Of a stretch of DNA of 64,000 nt, positions 34,959-44,493 are shown one piece after another. A model generated the notes under the pieces. That model was not told where the DNA came from and did no database searches. It was given only the letters and a program-made list of their open reading frames with translations. Each line of letters begins with the position of its first letter. Within the stretch, counting starts at the first letter, position 1. Made by a program: the position numbers and the translations under genes. This stretch comes from Caldimonas caldifontis. Its GTDB lineage: Bacteria; Pseudomonadota; Gammaproteobacteria; Burkholderiales; Burkholderiaceae_C. The stretch covers positions 1 through 64,000 of the forward strand of contig NZ_PSNX01000011.1 in NCBI RefSeq assembly GCF_002930615.1, read 5' to 3'.

Positions 34959-36634
34959 GGAACAAGACTACAGCTCACCGTCGCGCCGGCGGCGTATTGA
35001 GGAAGCGTTCCGAATGGGCTCTCAACAAAAGCAGGTGGTGGCGTCTCGCGAGATATCGCTGTCGCATCCACATCCAAAACGCGCAGGATGCTCGCACGCG
35101 CCTCGGTGCCCGAGATGCCCGATGCAGCAACCGTCAGCTCCATCTGAACCCAGTAGCCATAGTTCTTCGGGTATTGGACCGAGACAACCATCGTGCCATC
35201 GGGGCCAGTGCGTCCGTTGGAGGGCGTCGTACTGATCGTAACCGCAGACTTCGGAGGTTCCAAAACCACCGGCTGACCAGAACGCTGAAAATAGTTCTCA
35301 CCTGCCTCCAGGACATTGTTCCGATTGATGTCTTCATTCGGACACTGGTAAACCGGACCTCCAACAACCCAGGCGGATCCGTCCCAAGTGAGGAAACCCG
35401 TGAAGAAGTCGGTCAGATCAACCGATGGTGTGATCACCACATCGGGCTTTGCGCGGCCGGAAGAATCGGCTACCGAGACCACGAAGTCTTTGATATACGA
35501 GAGTTGGTTGGCAGACTGCCTGATCTGGTCATTGAAACCAATAGCCACAGACACGGGCTGGTCCGTAACCGTCACGGTCGTAAGCGCTTGATTGGGACAG
35601 GTGCCTGCCGGGAAATCGTTGAGATCGTAACACGCTCGAATAGTCACGCCGTTTGTCGGGCTAGCACGATCCGCCGGGATATACGCCGCAGTCGCCTCGC
35701 CATTTGTATTTGAGTAGACCAAATCAGTAGTGGAAAAACTACCCCCGATCGAATTCGCATCGCCGTTGAGGTCGAAACGCACTCGAACACGTGGGATCGG
35801 AGCATTGCTGGCGCCGAGAAAGAGTGCACGAATCTCTGTTCGGCTGCTGGTGCTGCCACCTGTGTTGGCGCCAACCACGCTTGGATTCGCGGTCACACTG
35901 GCCGAGTTGATCGGGCCGACTGCAGGATCTATGGTGGTCGACTGGACTTGAATGGGCTGTACAACGCTCGCTCCAGCCGCTTGGGCAGTGAGCCGCAATT
36001 CGCCGAGGATGTTCGGGGCGATATAGCTGAAGTTGTACTTCCCATCCGTCCCGGTCACGCCCGTCACAGTAGCAATACCGTTGCCAGATACAGAGATGGA
36101 CTGCCCCACCATGCCGCTACCGCTGGCGTCTGTCAGACGAAACTCGACGGTTCCAGACGACCCAGGAGCAATAATAGGCGGGTTAGGTGAGGCAGACAGA
36201 TTGGCTCCGACGACTTGGAACGAAGCCGTCCGCGAGATCGAACCGCTCGTAGCCGTGAGCGTCACGATACGATTAGACCGATCCGCTCCAAGGGAGATCT
36301 GCCCAGTGACACGCCCGCTGCTGTCCGTGGAGGGCGCAGAAGCGATCAGCAGCGCTCCTGTATCCACCGACAGGGCTACGGGTGCATCCGCCACCACCAC
36401 GCCACCGGCGCCAACTGCGGTGATCGTCGCTGTCACGGAATCCGTGCTGGTGTTCGGAAGAGTGTTCCGGTCGAGGATCACCACCAGCTCTGCGACCTGC
36501 GCGCTACCCCCGGGATCAGGGTCGCCGCCACAGTTCGAGTCGAAGACCGAGCAGCCGGAGCCCCCTCCCCCACCACCGCAGGCCGACAAGATCAACGAGC
36601 CCGCAGCCATCCACAACCATCTGCCCATCTTCAT
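34955..36634 (-). CDS. Ig-like repeat lipoprotein of unknown function between pilQ and aroK
   Basis: A 559-residue protein that I do not recognise by name. It has a lipoprotein signal with lipobox LSAC (Cys near 19), a Gly-rich linker, and at least three bacterial Ig-like (Big_1-type) beta-rich segments at about 48-140, 148-230 and 240-345, with a further C-terminal beta region. A calcium-loop-like stretch, DINRNNVLEAGEN, lies near residue 443. It is probably anchored at the outer membrane with repeats in the periplasm or outside. It starts 54 bases after pilQ and overlaps aroK by 4 bases. Its base composition is visibly less GC-rich than most of the window. Function in pilus biology or adhesion is inferred from location only. 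Confidence 0.8.
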   Translation of the reverse strand: MKMGRWLWMAAGSLILSACGGGGGGSGCSVFDSNCGGDPDPGGSAQVAELVVILDRNTLPNTSTDSVTATITAVGAGGVVVADAPVALSVDTGALLIASAPSTDSSGRVTGQISLGADRSNRIVTLTATSGSISRTASFQVVGANLSASPNPPIIAPGSSGTVEFRLTDASGSGMVGQSISVSGNGIATVTGVTGTDGKYNFSYIAPNILGELRLTAQAAGASVVQPIQVQSTTIDPAVGPINSASVTANPSVVGANTGGSTSSRTEIRALFLGASNAPIPRVRVRFDLNGDANSIGGSFSTTDLVYSNTNGEATAAYIPADRASPTNGVTIRACYDLNDFPAGTCPNQALTTVTVTDQPVSVAIGFNDQIRQSANQLSYIKDFVVSVADSSGRAKPDVVITPSVDLTDFFTGFLTWDGSAWVVGGPVYQCPNEDINRNNVLEAGENYFQRSGQPVVLEPPKSAVTISTTPSNGRTGPDGTMVVSVQYPKNYGYWVQMELTVAASGISGTEARASILRVLDVDATAISRETPPPAFVESPFGTLPQYAAGATVSCSLVP

Positions 36635-36688
36635 TGCATGCTTCCCGTGAAGTTCATGTTGACATTTTTACGTGGCGTGCGCCGAGGT

Positions 36689-38881
36689 TCAGCGCACCCC
36701 CCCTCGCTCTGAAACAATTCGCGGCGTTAGGAACACCAGCAATTCCGTCTTTGACGTGGACTTGCCGCGCTGCTTGAAGAGATAACCCAGGACAGGGATA
36801 TCGCCCAGCAGCGGAACCTTGTTCACATCCTCGCGTTCACTCATGGTGAAAATGCCGCCGATCACGACCGTACCACCGTTTTCCACGAGCACCTGGGTTT
36901 TCACGTGCTTGGTATCGATCGCATAGCCCCCCGGGGTCAGAATACCCGGCGTGTCCTTGTTCACATCCACGTCAAGAATGATCCCACCCTCTGGCGTGAT
37001 CTGAGGCTTGACCTCCAGCTTGAGACTGGCCTTGCGGAACTCAACACTGGTGGCACCGCTGGATGTTGCGTTCTGATAAGGCAACTCCGTTCCCTGCTCA
37101 ATCAGCGCAGTGACTTGGTCAGCAGTAATAACCCGAGGACTGGACACCACGCGCCCCTTCCCATCAGCCTCGAGCGCAGAGATCTCGAGGTTGAGGAACC
37201 GGTTGGCCGCGGAGCTAAACAGCGACAGGGCCAGAGTCGCCGGGTTCACTGTATCGATAGCCTGGGCAGGCATGTTGACGAAGTAGCTGTTCGGGATATA
37301 GCTACCGCTCGTTACTTGCGCCTGGAGGGTCTGCTCTCCAATGCCGAGGTAGTTGCCGCCAATACCAATACGGTTGCTCCCGCCGACACCCCAGCCCGGA
37401 ACACCTCCACGCAGGCCGCGCAAGTCGGTAGCACCTAGCTTCACACCCAGCTGGCGTCCGAAGCTGTCATCTGCCTCGACGATTCGCGCTTCAATCATCA
37501 CCTGACGTACAGGAATGTCGATCTTGCTGATCAGTTGCTGGACCTCCTCCAGTTTGGACGCCACGTCGGTAATGAAGAGCTGATTGGTGCGTGGCTCAGC
37601 GATCACACTGCCCCGCGGAGTGAGGATGCGCATGCCGCCTGCGCCAGATGCCCCTCCCGGCGACGCGTTTGCGCCACCACCGGTACCGACGAGGCTCCGC
37701 ACGACATCGGTAGCTTTCGCATAGTTGAGCTGGAACGACTGCGTGCGCAATGGCTCCAGCTGAGCGATCTGAGCCTGCGCTTCGAGCTCCATCTTCTCCT
37801 TGGCGGCGATTTCGTCCTTAGGTGCAATCCACAGGACGTTGCCCGCTTTCCGATAGCCGAGCCCCTTGGCCTGGAGAATGATCTCCAGCGCCTGGTCCCA
37901 AGGTACATCGCGCAGCCGCAAGGTGACATTGCCTGTGACAGAGTCGCTGGTGACCACATTGAAGTTTGTGAAGTCAGCGATCACCTGCAAGAGTGCACGC
38001 ACCTCGATGTTCTGGAAGTTCAGCGACAGTTTCTCGCCCTGGAATGTCGGGCCTTGCACCAACCGGTTGGGGTCTTCCTTTTGGGGGCGCACCTCCAAGA
38101 CAAACTGAGTGTCTGTCTGGTACGCGCTGTGCTCCCAGTTACCACGGGGCTCCACGACCATACGAACCAGATCGCCAACCTGCGTCGTCGACACCATCTG
38201 GACTGGTGTGCCGAAATCCGTCACGTCAAGGCGGCGGCGTAGGTTGTCGGGCAGATTGGTCTTCAGAAACTCAACCACGAGATTCTGACCTTGCTGGCGG
38301 ATGTCTACGCCAACCTGGGTACTTGGAAGATCCACAACAACGCGCCCGGCCCCTTCGGCGCCCCGACGGAAATCCACGCCTCGCAAGGCTTGCACGGATG
38401 TATTCACACTGGGGGCGAAGTGCACAGTGCCACCGCCGGCTGGAGAGGCAGCGGCAGTCGTCGCAGCCACAGCGCCCGTATTCTCCAGGACCAGCAACAG
38501 CGCATTGCCCTCCAACTGGGCCGTGTAGTTGGCCGGTTGCTTCAGATTGAGCACCAAGCGTGTGCGCTCGCCGGCTTGGGCCACATTGGCCGAGCGGACG
38601 TTGCCCTGGTTGATCTCCACGCTGGGGCGCGGCAGATCGCTGGTCACGCCAGGCAGGTCGATGGCAATGCGGGGCGGGGTCTGGACGGTGAACCCGCCCG
38701 GCACGGCCGACAAGGGCTGCGTCAGCTCGATGCGCACCACTTCCGCGCCGGCGGACTGGCTGGCACTGATCGAGCGAATGGCGGCCTGGGCCCAGGCGAC
38801 CATGGGTGCCATCGCGAAGGCCAGGCCCAGAGCGCCGAGGCGCAGCGTCTTCATCTTGGAGTGTTCCTGCATGGTTTTCAT
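36689..38881 (-). CDS. pilQ: Type IV pilus secretin
   Basis: A 730-residue outer-membrane secretin through which the type IV pilus is extruded. It has a signal peptide (cleavage near AWAQA), two AMIN-like domains (about 30-130 and 150-260) that bind peptidoglycan, an STN/N0 domain (about 290-345), an N1 domain, and a C-terminal secretin domain ending VPLLGDIPVLGYLFKQRG...LLVFLTPRIV. The start at 38881 is chosen because its ATG overlaps the pilP stop by 4 bases; an internal ATG at 38854 gives a tidier signal peptide. It is the last pil gene of the operon. Confidence 0.96.
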   Translation of the reverse strand: MKTMQEHSKMKTLRLGALGLAFAMAPMVAWAQAAIRSISASQSAGAEVVRIELTQPLSAVPGGFTVQTPPRIAIDLPGVTSDLPRPSVEINQGNVRSANVAQAGERTRLVLNLKQPANYTAQLEGNALLLVLENTGAVAATTAAASPAGGGTVHFAPSVNTSVQALRGVDFRRGAEGAGRVVVDLPSTQVGVDIRQQGQNLVVEFLKTNLPDNLRRRLDVTDFGTPVQMVSTTQVGDLVRMVVEPRGNWEHSAYQTDTQFVLEVRPQKEDPNRLVQGPTFQGEKLSLNFQNIEVRALLQVIADFTNFNVVTSDSVTGNVTLRLRDVPWDQALEIILQAKGLGYRKAGNVLWIAPKDEIAAKEKMELEAQAQIAQLEPLRTQSFQLNYAKATDVVRSLVGTGGGANASPGGASGAGGMRILTPRGSVIAEPRTNQLFITDVASKLEEVQQLISKIDIPVRQVMIEARIVEADDSFGRQLGVKLGATDLRGLRGGVPGWGVGGSNRIGIGGNYLGIGEQTLQAQVTSGSYIPNSYFVNMPAQAIDTVNPATLALSLFSSAANRFLNLEISALEADGKGRVVSSPRVITADQVTALIEQGTELPYQNATSSGATSVEFRKASLKLEVKPQITPEGGIILDVDVNKDTPGILTPGGYAIDTKHVKTQVLVENGGTVVIGGIFTMSEREDVNKVPLLGDIPVLGYLFKQRGKSTSKTELLVFLTPRIVSERGGVR

Positions 38882-39423
38882 TGGGTCTTCTCCTGAAGCT
38901 GGAGGCTGCTGGTGCGCTCGATCCACTCGCCAGCGGCGTCCTGAACGATCTCCCGGAGAGCGACCTCCGTCTCGGTGATGCCGGTGATGCGGCCGTAGTT
39001 CTGGCCGAGGTAGTCGCCTACCTTGACCTGATAAAGCAACTGATCAACCCGCAGCAAGGCGTACTGCCGGCCCTGACGCGACACGCTGCCAACCATGGTC
39101 ATGCTGTCCAGGGGATAGGCCTCCAGCGGCTCACGCCGTCGGTTCAATTCGGCGGCGATGAGGGAGTTCGGCTGGCGCGCCTCCAGCTTCAGTGCCACGG
39201 TCAGTTTCTGAGGGCTGAAGGGCTCGACCCCGTCAACCGCCACGTAGGCCTGAGGGTCGAACTGCTTGGGGGGCTCCAGCGGGGTCACGCGGGGCTGGAC
39301 TTCGCGCTTTTGCTGCTCCATCCAGGCCTGCAACTCCTCCTGAGGCCCCCCGCATCCGGCAAGCGCCAGCGCCAGGGCGACAGAGGACAAGGGCAGGAGG
39401 CGGAACTGGGAGAGGCGTCTCAT
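38878..39423 (-). CDS. pilP: Type IV pilus inner-membrane lipoprotein PilP
   Basis: A 181-residue lipoprotein with lipobox LAGC (Cys near 24) and the PilP fold ending in YQVKVGDYLGQNYGRITGI. PilP links the PilMNO inner-membrane complex to the PilQ secretin. It overlaps pilO upstream and pilQ downstream by 4 bases each, which suggests coupled translation and fixed stoichiometry. Length is normal. Confidence 0.95.
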   Translation of the reverse strand: MRRLSQFRLLPLSSVALALALAGCGGPQEELQAWMEQQKREVQPRVTPLEPPKQFDPQAYVAVDGVEPFSPQKLTVALKLEARQPNSLIAAELNRRREPLEAYPLDSMTMVGSVSRQGRQYALLRVDQLLYQVKVGDYLGQNYGRITGITETEVALREIVQDAAGEWIERTSSLQLQEKTQ

Positions 39424-40109
39424 CGCTTGGCCCCCGTCTTCTTGGCAGCCTCAGCGGCTGCCTTGCGTTGCGCGTCGATCTCGCTTTGATCCAGATAGCG
39501 GTAAGTCCGGGCGGTCGCATCCATGCCCAGGGTGCCGGCACCCTCGCTGCCCTTGGGAACGGAAATGTTCAGGCCGTGGAGGGTCACGATGCGCGAAAGG
39601 TTGGCGATGTCGCCTGCAAAGGCGCCGATGTCGTGGTAACGACCCGTCACGCGGATGGCGATGGGCAACTCCGCGTAGTAGTCCTTCACCACCACCTGCC
39701 CGGGGCGGAAAAGCTCAAACTGCAGCGCCCGGCCCAGGCCCGCCTGGTTGATGTCGGACAGCAGGGCATCCATTTCGGCTTTGCCGGGAAGCTGCTTCTC
39801 GAGCTGGGTCACGTATTCCTGCACCTGCAGACGCTGCTTGCGAAGCTCACCCAGGTTGACCGCCTGCCCCAGCTTGTTGCGGTAGGTCTGCTTGAGCTGA
39901 GGCTCCTTGTTCCGCTCGGCTTCGAGCGCGTCGGCCTCGTTGGTGAGGATGAGGAACCAGCCGGCGACCACAATGGCCACTGCCGCCAGCACCCACATTG
40001 CAATCTGTGGAAGGATGGGCCATTGCCCAGGCTCGTTGGGGTCGAGCCCGCGAAACTGCGACGCGATCTCGTCCGACAGCTCGCTCAGGTTGAGGTTTGC
40101 TTTTGCCAT
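39420..40109 (-). CDS. pilO: Type IV pilus assembly protein PilO
   Basis: A 229-residue bitopic inner-membrane protein. One membrane helix (about 35-56) follows a short cytoplasmic N-terminus; a coiled coil (about 60-115) and the ferredoxin-like PilO domain follow. It pairs with PilN in the pilus alignment complex. The start at 40109 has a good AGAGGA ribosome-binding site. The C-terminus is an Ala/Lys-rich tail. It lies 13 bases after pilN and overlaps pilP by 4 bases. Confidence 0.94.
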   Translation of the reverse strand: MAKANLNLSELSDEIASQFRGLDPNEPGQWPILPQIAMWVLAAVAIVVAGWFLILTNEADALEAERNKEPQLKQTYRNKLGQAVNLGELRKQRLQVQEYVTQLEKQLPGKAEMDALLSDINQAGLGRALQFELFRPGQVVVKDYYAELPIAIRVTGRYHDIGAFAGDIANLSRIVTLHGLNISVPKGSEGAGTLGMDATARTYRYLDQSEIDAQRKAAAEAAKKTGAKR

Positions 40110-40122
40110 CTTTTCCTCTCCC

Positions 40123-40758
40123 TCACGACGCGGGACCCGCGCGCGGCGCGGGTGCGGCCCCGGCAGCCGAGGCATCCTGGGGACGCTTGAGGGCCACACG
40201 CATGGAGAACTCGTACAGTCGGCGCTGGCCGGCATCCGCGCGTTCGGCCCTGCGCCCATCGGCACGAACGTTGGCCACCTTGATCTCGATGAGCTCCGGC
40301 CGCTCCAGCCAGGGCGAGTTGTAGGCCGTGTTGCGCAGCATCTCGGACACGCGCTCGTTGGTCTGCGCAACCCCGGCCACGGACACCATCTGCCCGTCCT
40401 GGCGGATGGAAGTCAGATAGACACCTTCGGGCGTCTGCCGGACCAGCTCGTTGAGCAGGTGCACCGGCATGTTGCGATCGGTCTGGAGATCCTCCACGGC
40501 CTTCTGCCTGGCCTTCAGGGCATCGATCTCGGCGCGCAGGTTGGCGATGTCCTTGATCTGCTCATCCAGCTTGGCGATCTCGCTCTGCAGAAAGGCATTG
40601 CGCTCCTGCTGGGTGGAGATCATCTGCTGCAGCACGGCGTACCACAGGACCACAACCAAGCCGCCCGCAAGGGCCGAGAAGCCCAGGACGGCAAAGAAGG
40701 CCTGCTTGCGGCGGCGACGCTTTTCTTCCCGGTGGGGAAGCAGGTTGATGAGGATCAT
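40123..40758 (-). CDS. pilN: Type IV pilus assembly protein PilN
   Basis: A 211-residue bitopic membrane protein. The N-terminus MILINLLPHREEKRRRRK contains the INLLP motif that binds PilM. A membrane helix (about 22-44), a coiled coil (about 48-95) and a ferredoxin-like domain follow. The Ala/Pro-rich C-terminal tail is unremarkable. It overlaps pilM by 4 bases. Confidence 0.95.
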   Translation of the reverse strand: MILINLLPHREEKRRRRKQAFFAVLGFSALAGGLVVVLWYAVLQQMISTQQERNAFLQSEIAKLDEQIKDIANLRAEIDALKARQKAVEDLQTDRNMPVHLLNELVRQTPEGVYLTSIRQDGQMVSVAGVAQTNERVSEMLRNTAYNSPWLERPELIEIKVANVRADGRRAERADAGQRRLYEFSMRVALKRPQDASAAGAAPAPRAGPAS

Positions 40759-41834
40759 TGCAGGAACCTCCGCATCGCCAGGCCGCAGGCCGTCAGGTAG
40801 GACGGCGCCTCGCGACGCAGCTTGCTTTCACGCACGCTGGAACCCAGCTTCATGCCGTCGAAGGGGTTGACGATCATCGAGGCAAAGCCCGTCTGCTCGG
40901 TGACCCGCTCTTTCAGACCGGGCAGCGCTGCACTCCCGCCCGCCAGCATCACGTAGTGCACCTTGTGATGGGGTGTGCTGGTGAAGAAATACTGCAGCGC
41001 GCGGCCGACTTCCTGGGCCATGCTGTCCACGAAGGGGTTGAGGATGGACTGTTCGTAGTCCTCGGGCAGGTCGCCCGCCAGCTTTTTCTGCTCGGCCTCC
41101 TCGAACGAGAAACCATACTGACGGGAGATCAGCTGGGTCAGCTGGCTGCCACCGAAGGCCTGGTCGCGGTCGTAGAGCAGTTCGTCGTCGCGCAGCACCT
41201 TGAGGCTGGTGGTCTCGGCCCCGATCTCGAACAGCGCCACGAGCGAATCGCGCCCCTCATTGGGCAGCGCCTGGATCAGGCGCCCGACCGCCAGCCGGGA
41301 GGCGTGCGATTCGATGTCCAGCACGAGCGGCTTCAGGCCGGCGGCCTCGGCCAGGCCCTGGCGGTCCTGGACGCGGTCCTTGCGGGAGGCCGCAATCAGC
41401 ACCTCCACATCGCCGGCCGACGTGGGGCTCGGGCCAACCACGCAGAAGTCGAGGCTGACTTCATCAAGGGAAAAGGGGATGTACTGGTTGGCCTCGGACT
41501 CGACCTGCATCTCGAGTTCTTCCTCGCGCAGGCCGGCCGGCAGCATGATCTTCTTGGTGATCACCGCCGACTGAGGCATGGCCATGGCCACATGCTTGGT
41601 GCGGGTGCCGCTTTTCACCACGACACGCCGCACGGCATCGGCCACTTCGTCGAACTTCTCGATCTGGCCGTCCGCGATCCAGCCCTTCTCGAAGCTTTCC
41701 GTTGCAAAACGCTCGACGATGTACTCGCCGGAAGCACTTTGGCCCAGCTCAACCAGCTTCACGCTCGACGAGCTGATGTCCAGCCCGACAAGCGGCGGAT
41801 GCTTGCGGCCCAACAAAACATCAAGAAGGCTCAC
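40755..41834 (-). CDS. pilM: Type IV pilus assembly protein PilM
   Basis: A 359-residue actin-like cytoplasmic ATPase that binds the PilN N-terminus. Actin-fold features are GLDISSSSVKLVEL (phosphate loop 1), FEIGAETTSLKVL (phosphate loop 2) and MLAGGSAALPGL (adenosine motif). The GTG at 41834 is chosen because VSLLDVLLGRKHPPL matches PilM N-termini and GGGGGA lies upstream. It is the first gene of pilMNOPQ, divergent from mrcA across 263 bases (41835-42097), where no strong minus-strand promoter is obvious. Confidence 0.95.
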   Translation of the reverse strand: MSLLDVLLGRKHPPLVGLDISSSSVKLVELGQSASGEYIVERFATESFEKGWIADGQIEKFDEVADAVRRVVVKSGTRTKHVAMAMPQSAVITKKIMLPAGLREEELEMQVESEANQYIPFSLDEVSLDFCVVGPSPTSAGDVEVLIAASRKDRVQDRQGLAEAAGLKPLVLDIESHASRLAVGRLIQALPNEGRDSLVALFEIGAETTSLKVLRDDELLYDRDQAFGGSQLTQLISRQYGFSFEEAEQKKLAGDLPEDYEQSILNPFVDSMAQEVGRALQYFFTSTPHHKVHYVMLAGGSAALPGLKERVTEQTGFASMIVNPFDGMKLGSSVRESKLRREAPSYLTACGLAMRRFLQ

Positions 41835-42086
41835 GGGGTCCCCCAACGGCGCTCACAGGTGCGCCGGATTGTTAATAAGTTACTTCAATGCTAGCAGTAA
41901 AGCCTTTGTGCAACAAAGATTTTTTCACGGTTTGGCCGTTTGTTTCCGTCGCGAAAAGCTGACTTGAAAGCAGCATTTCCGGGAGAACCCTGAGCACCAC
42001 CGGACATTGAAACAAGCTGTGTCTGCAGCGTTTTTGCGACGCCCATCCGGCAAGGCATCCAAGCCGGTGGGGCAACGGCGCCTTCC

Positions 42087-42092
42087 TATAAT
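42087..42092 (+). promoter_or_regulatory. Consensus -10 box 5 bases before mrcA
   Basis: A perfect TATAAT ends 5 bases before the mrcA ATG. Transcription would begin at or next to the start codon, giving a leaderless mRNA. No good -35 is seen at the normal spacing, and no ribosome-binding site lies before the ATG. Confidence 0.55.
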
Positions 42093-42097
42093 CCAGC

Positions 42098-44461
42098 ATG
42101 GCCGACCACGACCCCTCCTCCCCGTCTCGCCGCCGAGTTTCGATGCCACCCTGGTCACGCATGGTCTTGCGGATCCTGGCCTGGGTGGCCGGCGGTGCTG
42201 CGGCTGCCGCGCTGTCCGGGGCCTTGCTGGGTGTCATTGCACTGTCGGTGGCCTACCCCAATCTCCCGGACATCGATGGCCTGACCGATTACCGGCCCAA
42301 ACTCCCCATGAGGGTGTTCTCGGCCGACGGTGTGCTGATTGGCGAGTTTGGCGAGGAGCGCCGCAAGTTCGTCCCCATCGAAGAGATCCCGGCGGTGATG
42401 AAGCAGGCGGTGCTCGCCATCGAGGATGCGCGCTTCTACGATCACATCGGCATCGACTACAAGGGCATGGCGCGTGCTGCGCTGGCCAACTTCGGCTCGG
42501 TGGGCAGCCAGGGGGCCTCGACCATCACGATGCAGGTGGCGCGCAACTTCTATCTCTCTTCCGAGAAGACGCTGACGCGCAAGATCTATGAGGTCCTGCT
42601 GGCCCTGAAGATTGAGAACCAGCTCACCAAGGACGAAATCCTCGAGCTCTACATGAACCAGATCTTCCTGGGTCAGCGGGCTTATGGTTTTGCCGCCGCC
42701 AGCGAGATCTACTTCGGCAAGGACCTCAAGGACATCACCATCGCCGAGGCCGCCATGCTTGCCGGACTGCCCAAGGCACCGGCCGCCTACAACCCCATCC
42801 GCAACCCGCCGCGCGCCAAGATCCGACAGCAGTACATCATCGACCGGATGCTGGAAAACGGGTTCATCACGCCGGAGCAGCATGCCGCAGCCAAAGCCGA
42901 GGTGCTGCGCTACCGCCAGACGCCGAGCTTGCCAGTCCACGCCGAGTACGTGGCCGAGACGGCTCGCCAGCTCATCTACAACCAGTACGGTGACGAAAGC
43001 TACTCGCGCGGGCTGAATGTCTACACGAGCATTCGTTCGGACGAACAGACGGCTGCCTACCGTGCGCTGCGCAAAGGCATCACCGACTTCGAACGCCGGC
43101 AGTGGTATCGCGGCCCGGAAGGTCACGTCGATCTGCCCAAAGACCCCGCACTGGTCGATGCACGTGTGGCCGAAGCGCTGGTGGATCACCCCGACAATGA
43201 CGAGATCCGCGCCGCAGTTGTGCTGGAGCTGGACCCCAAGAAGCTGGTGGCCATGCTCGCCGATGGCGAAACGGTCACCATCGGCCCGGAGGGGCTTCGT
43301 CCGGTGCAGTCCGGGCTGTCGGCCAAGGCCAACCCCAAGGTCCAGATCCGGGTCGGATCGATCATTCGCGTGATCAACCTCGGCCGGGCAGGCTGGGCTG
43401 CCACCCAGTTGCCCGAAGTCGAAGGCGCTTTCGTCTCGCTGGACCCCACGACAGGCGAGATCCGCGCCCTGGTCGGCGGCTTCGACTACGCCAAGAGCCG
43501 CTTCAACCACGCGACCCAGGCGTGGCGCCAGCCTGGCTCGAGTTTCAAGCCCTTCATCTACTCGGCGGCCCTGGAACGCGGCTTCACCCCCGCCACGGTG
43601 GTGAACGACGCCCCCCTCTTCTACGACGCCACGACCACCGGCAGCAAGCCCTGGGAGCCGAAGAACTACGACGGCACCTTTGATGGCCCCATGTCGATGC
43701 GGCGCGCGCTGGCCCGGTCCAAGAACATGGTCTCCATCCGCGTGGTGGAAGCCATCGGCCCGGCGTATGCGCAGGAGTGGGTGACGCGCTTCGGCTTTGA
43801 TCGCGAGCGGCATCCCCCCTACCTCACGCTGGCACTGGGCGCCGGCTCGGTCACGCCGCTCCAGATGGCCACCGGCTATGCGGTGTTTGCCAACGGCGGT
43901 TACCGGGTGGCACCCTCACTGGTCACCAAGGTCACCGACAACCGGGGGCAGGTGCTGGTCGAGTACAAGCCGCCCGCGCTCGATGAGAGCATGCGGGTGA
44001 TCGATCCGCGCAATGCCTTCGTGATGAACAGCCTCCTCCAGGAGGTCACCCGCAGTGGCACGGCCGCCCGCGCGCAGGCCACCCTCAAGCGCCCCGACCT
44101 GTACGGCAAGACCGGCACGACGAATGACTCGGTGGATGCATGGTTCGCGGGTTTCCAGCCGGGACGGGTGGCGGTGGTGTGGATTGGCTACGGCACCCCG
44201 AAGAAGCTCGGCAGCAATGAAACCGGCGGCGGCCTCTCCCTGCCGGTGTGGATCGACTACATGGCTGCCTACCTGAAGGATGTGCCAGTGGCCCAGCCCA
44301 GCGTGCCGCCGGGGCTGATCCAGGTGGGTGGTGAGTGGTTCTACGACGAGTATGCGCACGGAGCCGGCGTCACCAGCCTGGGCCTTGAGGATCCGACCGC
44401 GCCGGCGACCACCACCACGGAAGAGGAACGCCGCAGCATCCTCGATCTCTTCCGCCCCTGA
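42098..44461 (+). CDS. mrcA: Penicillin-binding protein 1A (bifunctional murein synthase)
   Basis: A 787-residue class A PBP that polymerises and cross-links peptidoglycan. It has a membrane helix (about 24-50), a glycosyltransferase 51 domain with EDARFYDHIGIDYKG (Glu near 109) and the GASTITMQVARN motif, and a transpeptidase domain with S481-x-x-K484, a following SKN-type motif (ARSKNMVS) and KTGT (671-674). Catalytic residues all appear present. Divergent from pilM, as is usual in beta- and gammaproteobacteria. The start ATG lacks a ribosome-binding site but has a TATAAT just before it; downstream ATGs at residues 16 and 22 are alternatives. Confidence 0.95.
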   Translation: MADHDPSSPSRRRVSMPPWSRMVLRILAWVAGGAAAAALSGALLGVIALSVAYPNLPDIDGLTDYRPKLPMRVFSADGVLIGEFGEERRKFVPIEEIPAVMKQAVLAIEDARFYDHIGIDYKGMARAALANFGSVGSQGASTITMQVARNFYLSSEKTLTRKIYEVLLALKIENQLTKDEILELYMNQIFLGQRAYGFAAASEIYFGKDLKDITIAEAAMLAGLPKAPAAYNPIRNPPRAKIRQQYIIDRMLENGFITPEQHAAAKAEVLRYRQTPSLPVHAEYVAETARQLIYNQYGDESYSRGLNVYTSIRSDEQTAAYRALRKGITDFERRQWYRGPEGHVDLPKDPALVDARVAEALVDHPDNDEIRAAVVLELDPKKLVAMLADGETVTIGPEGLRPVQSGLSAKANPKVQIRVGSIIRVINLGRAGWAATQLPEVEGAFVSLDPTTGEIRALVGGFDYAKSRFNHATQAWRQPGSSFKPFIYSAALERGFTPATVVNDAPLFYDATTTGSKPWEPKNYDGTFDGPMSMRRALARSKNMVSIRVVEAIGPAYAQEWVTRFGFDRERHPPYLTLALGAGSVTPLQMATGYAVFANGGYRVAPSLVTKVTDNRGQVLVEYKPPALDESMRVIDPRNAFVMNSLLQEVTRSGTAARAQATLKRPDLYGKTGTTNDSVDAWFAGFQPGRVAVVWIGYGTPKKLGSNETGGGLSLPVWIDYMAAYLKDVPVAQPSVPPGLIQVGGEWFYDEYAHGAGVTSLGLEDPTAPATTTTEEERRSILDLFRP

Positions 44462-44493
44462 AGCGCCCCTCGCCGGGGCCTTCGGTGCGGGTC

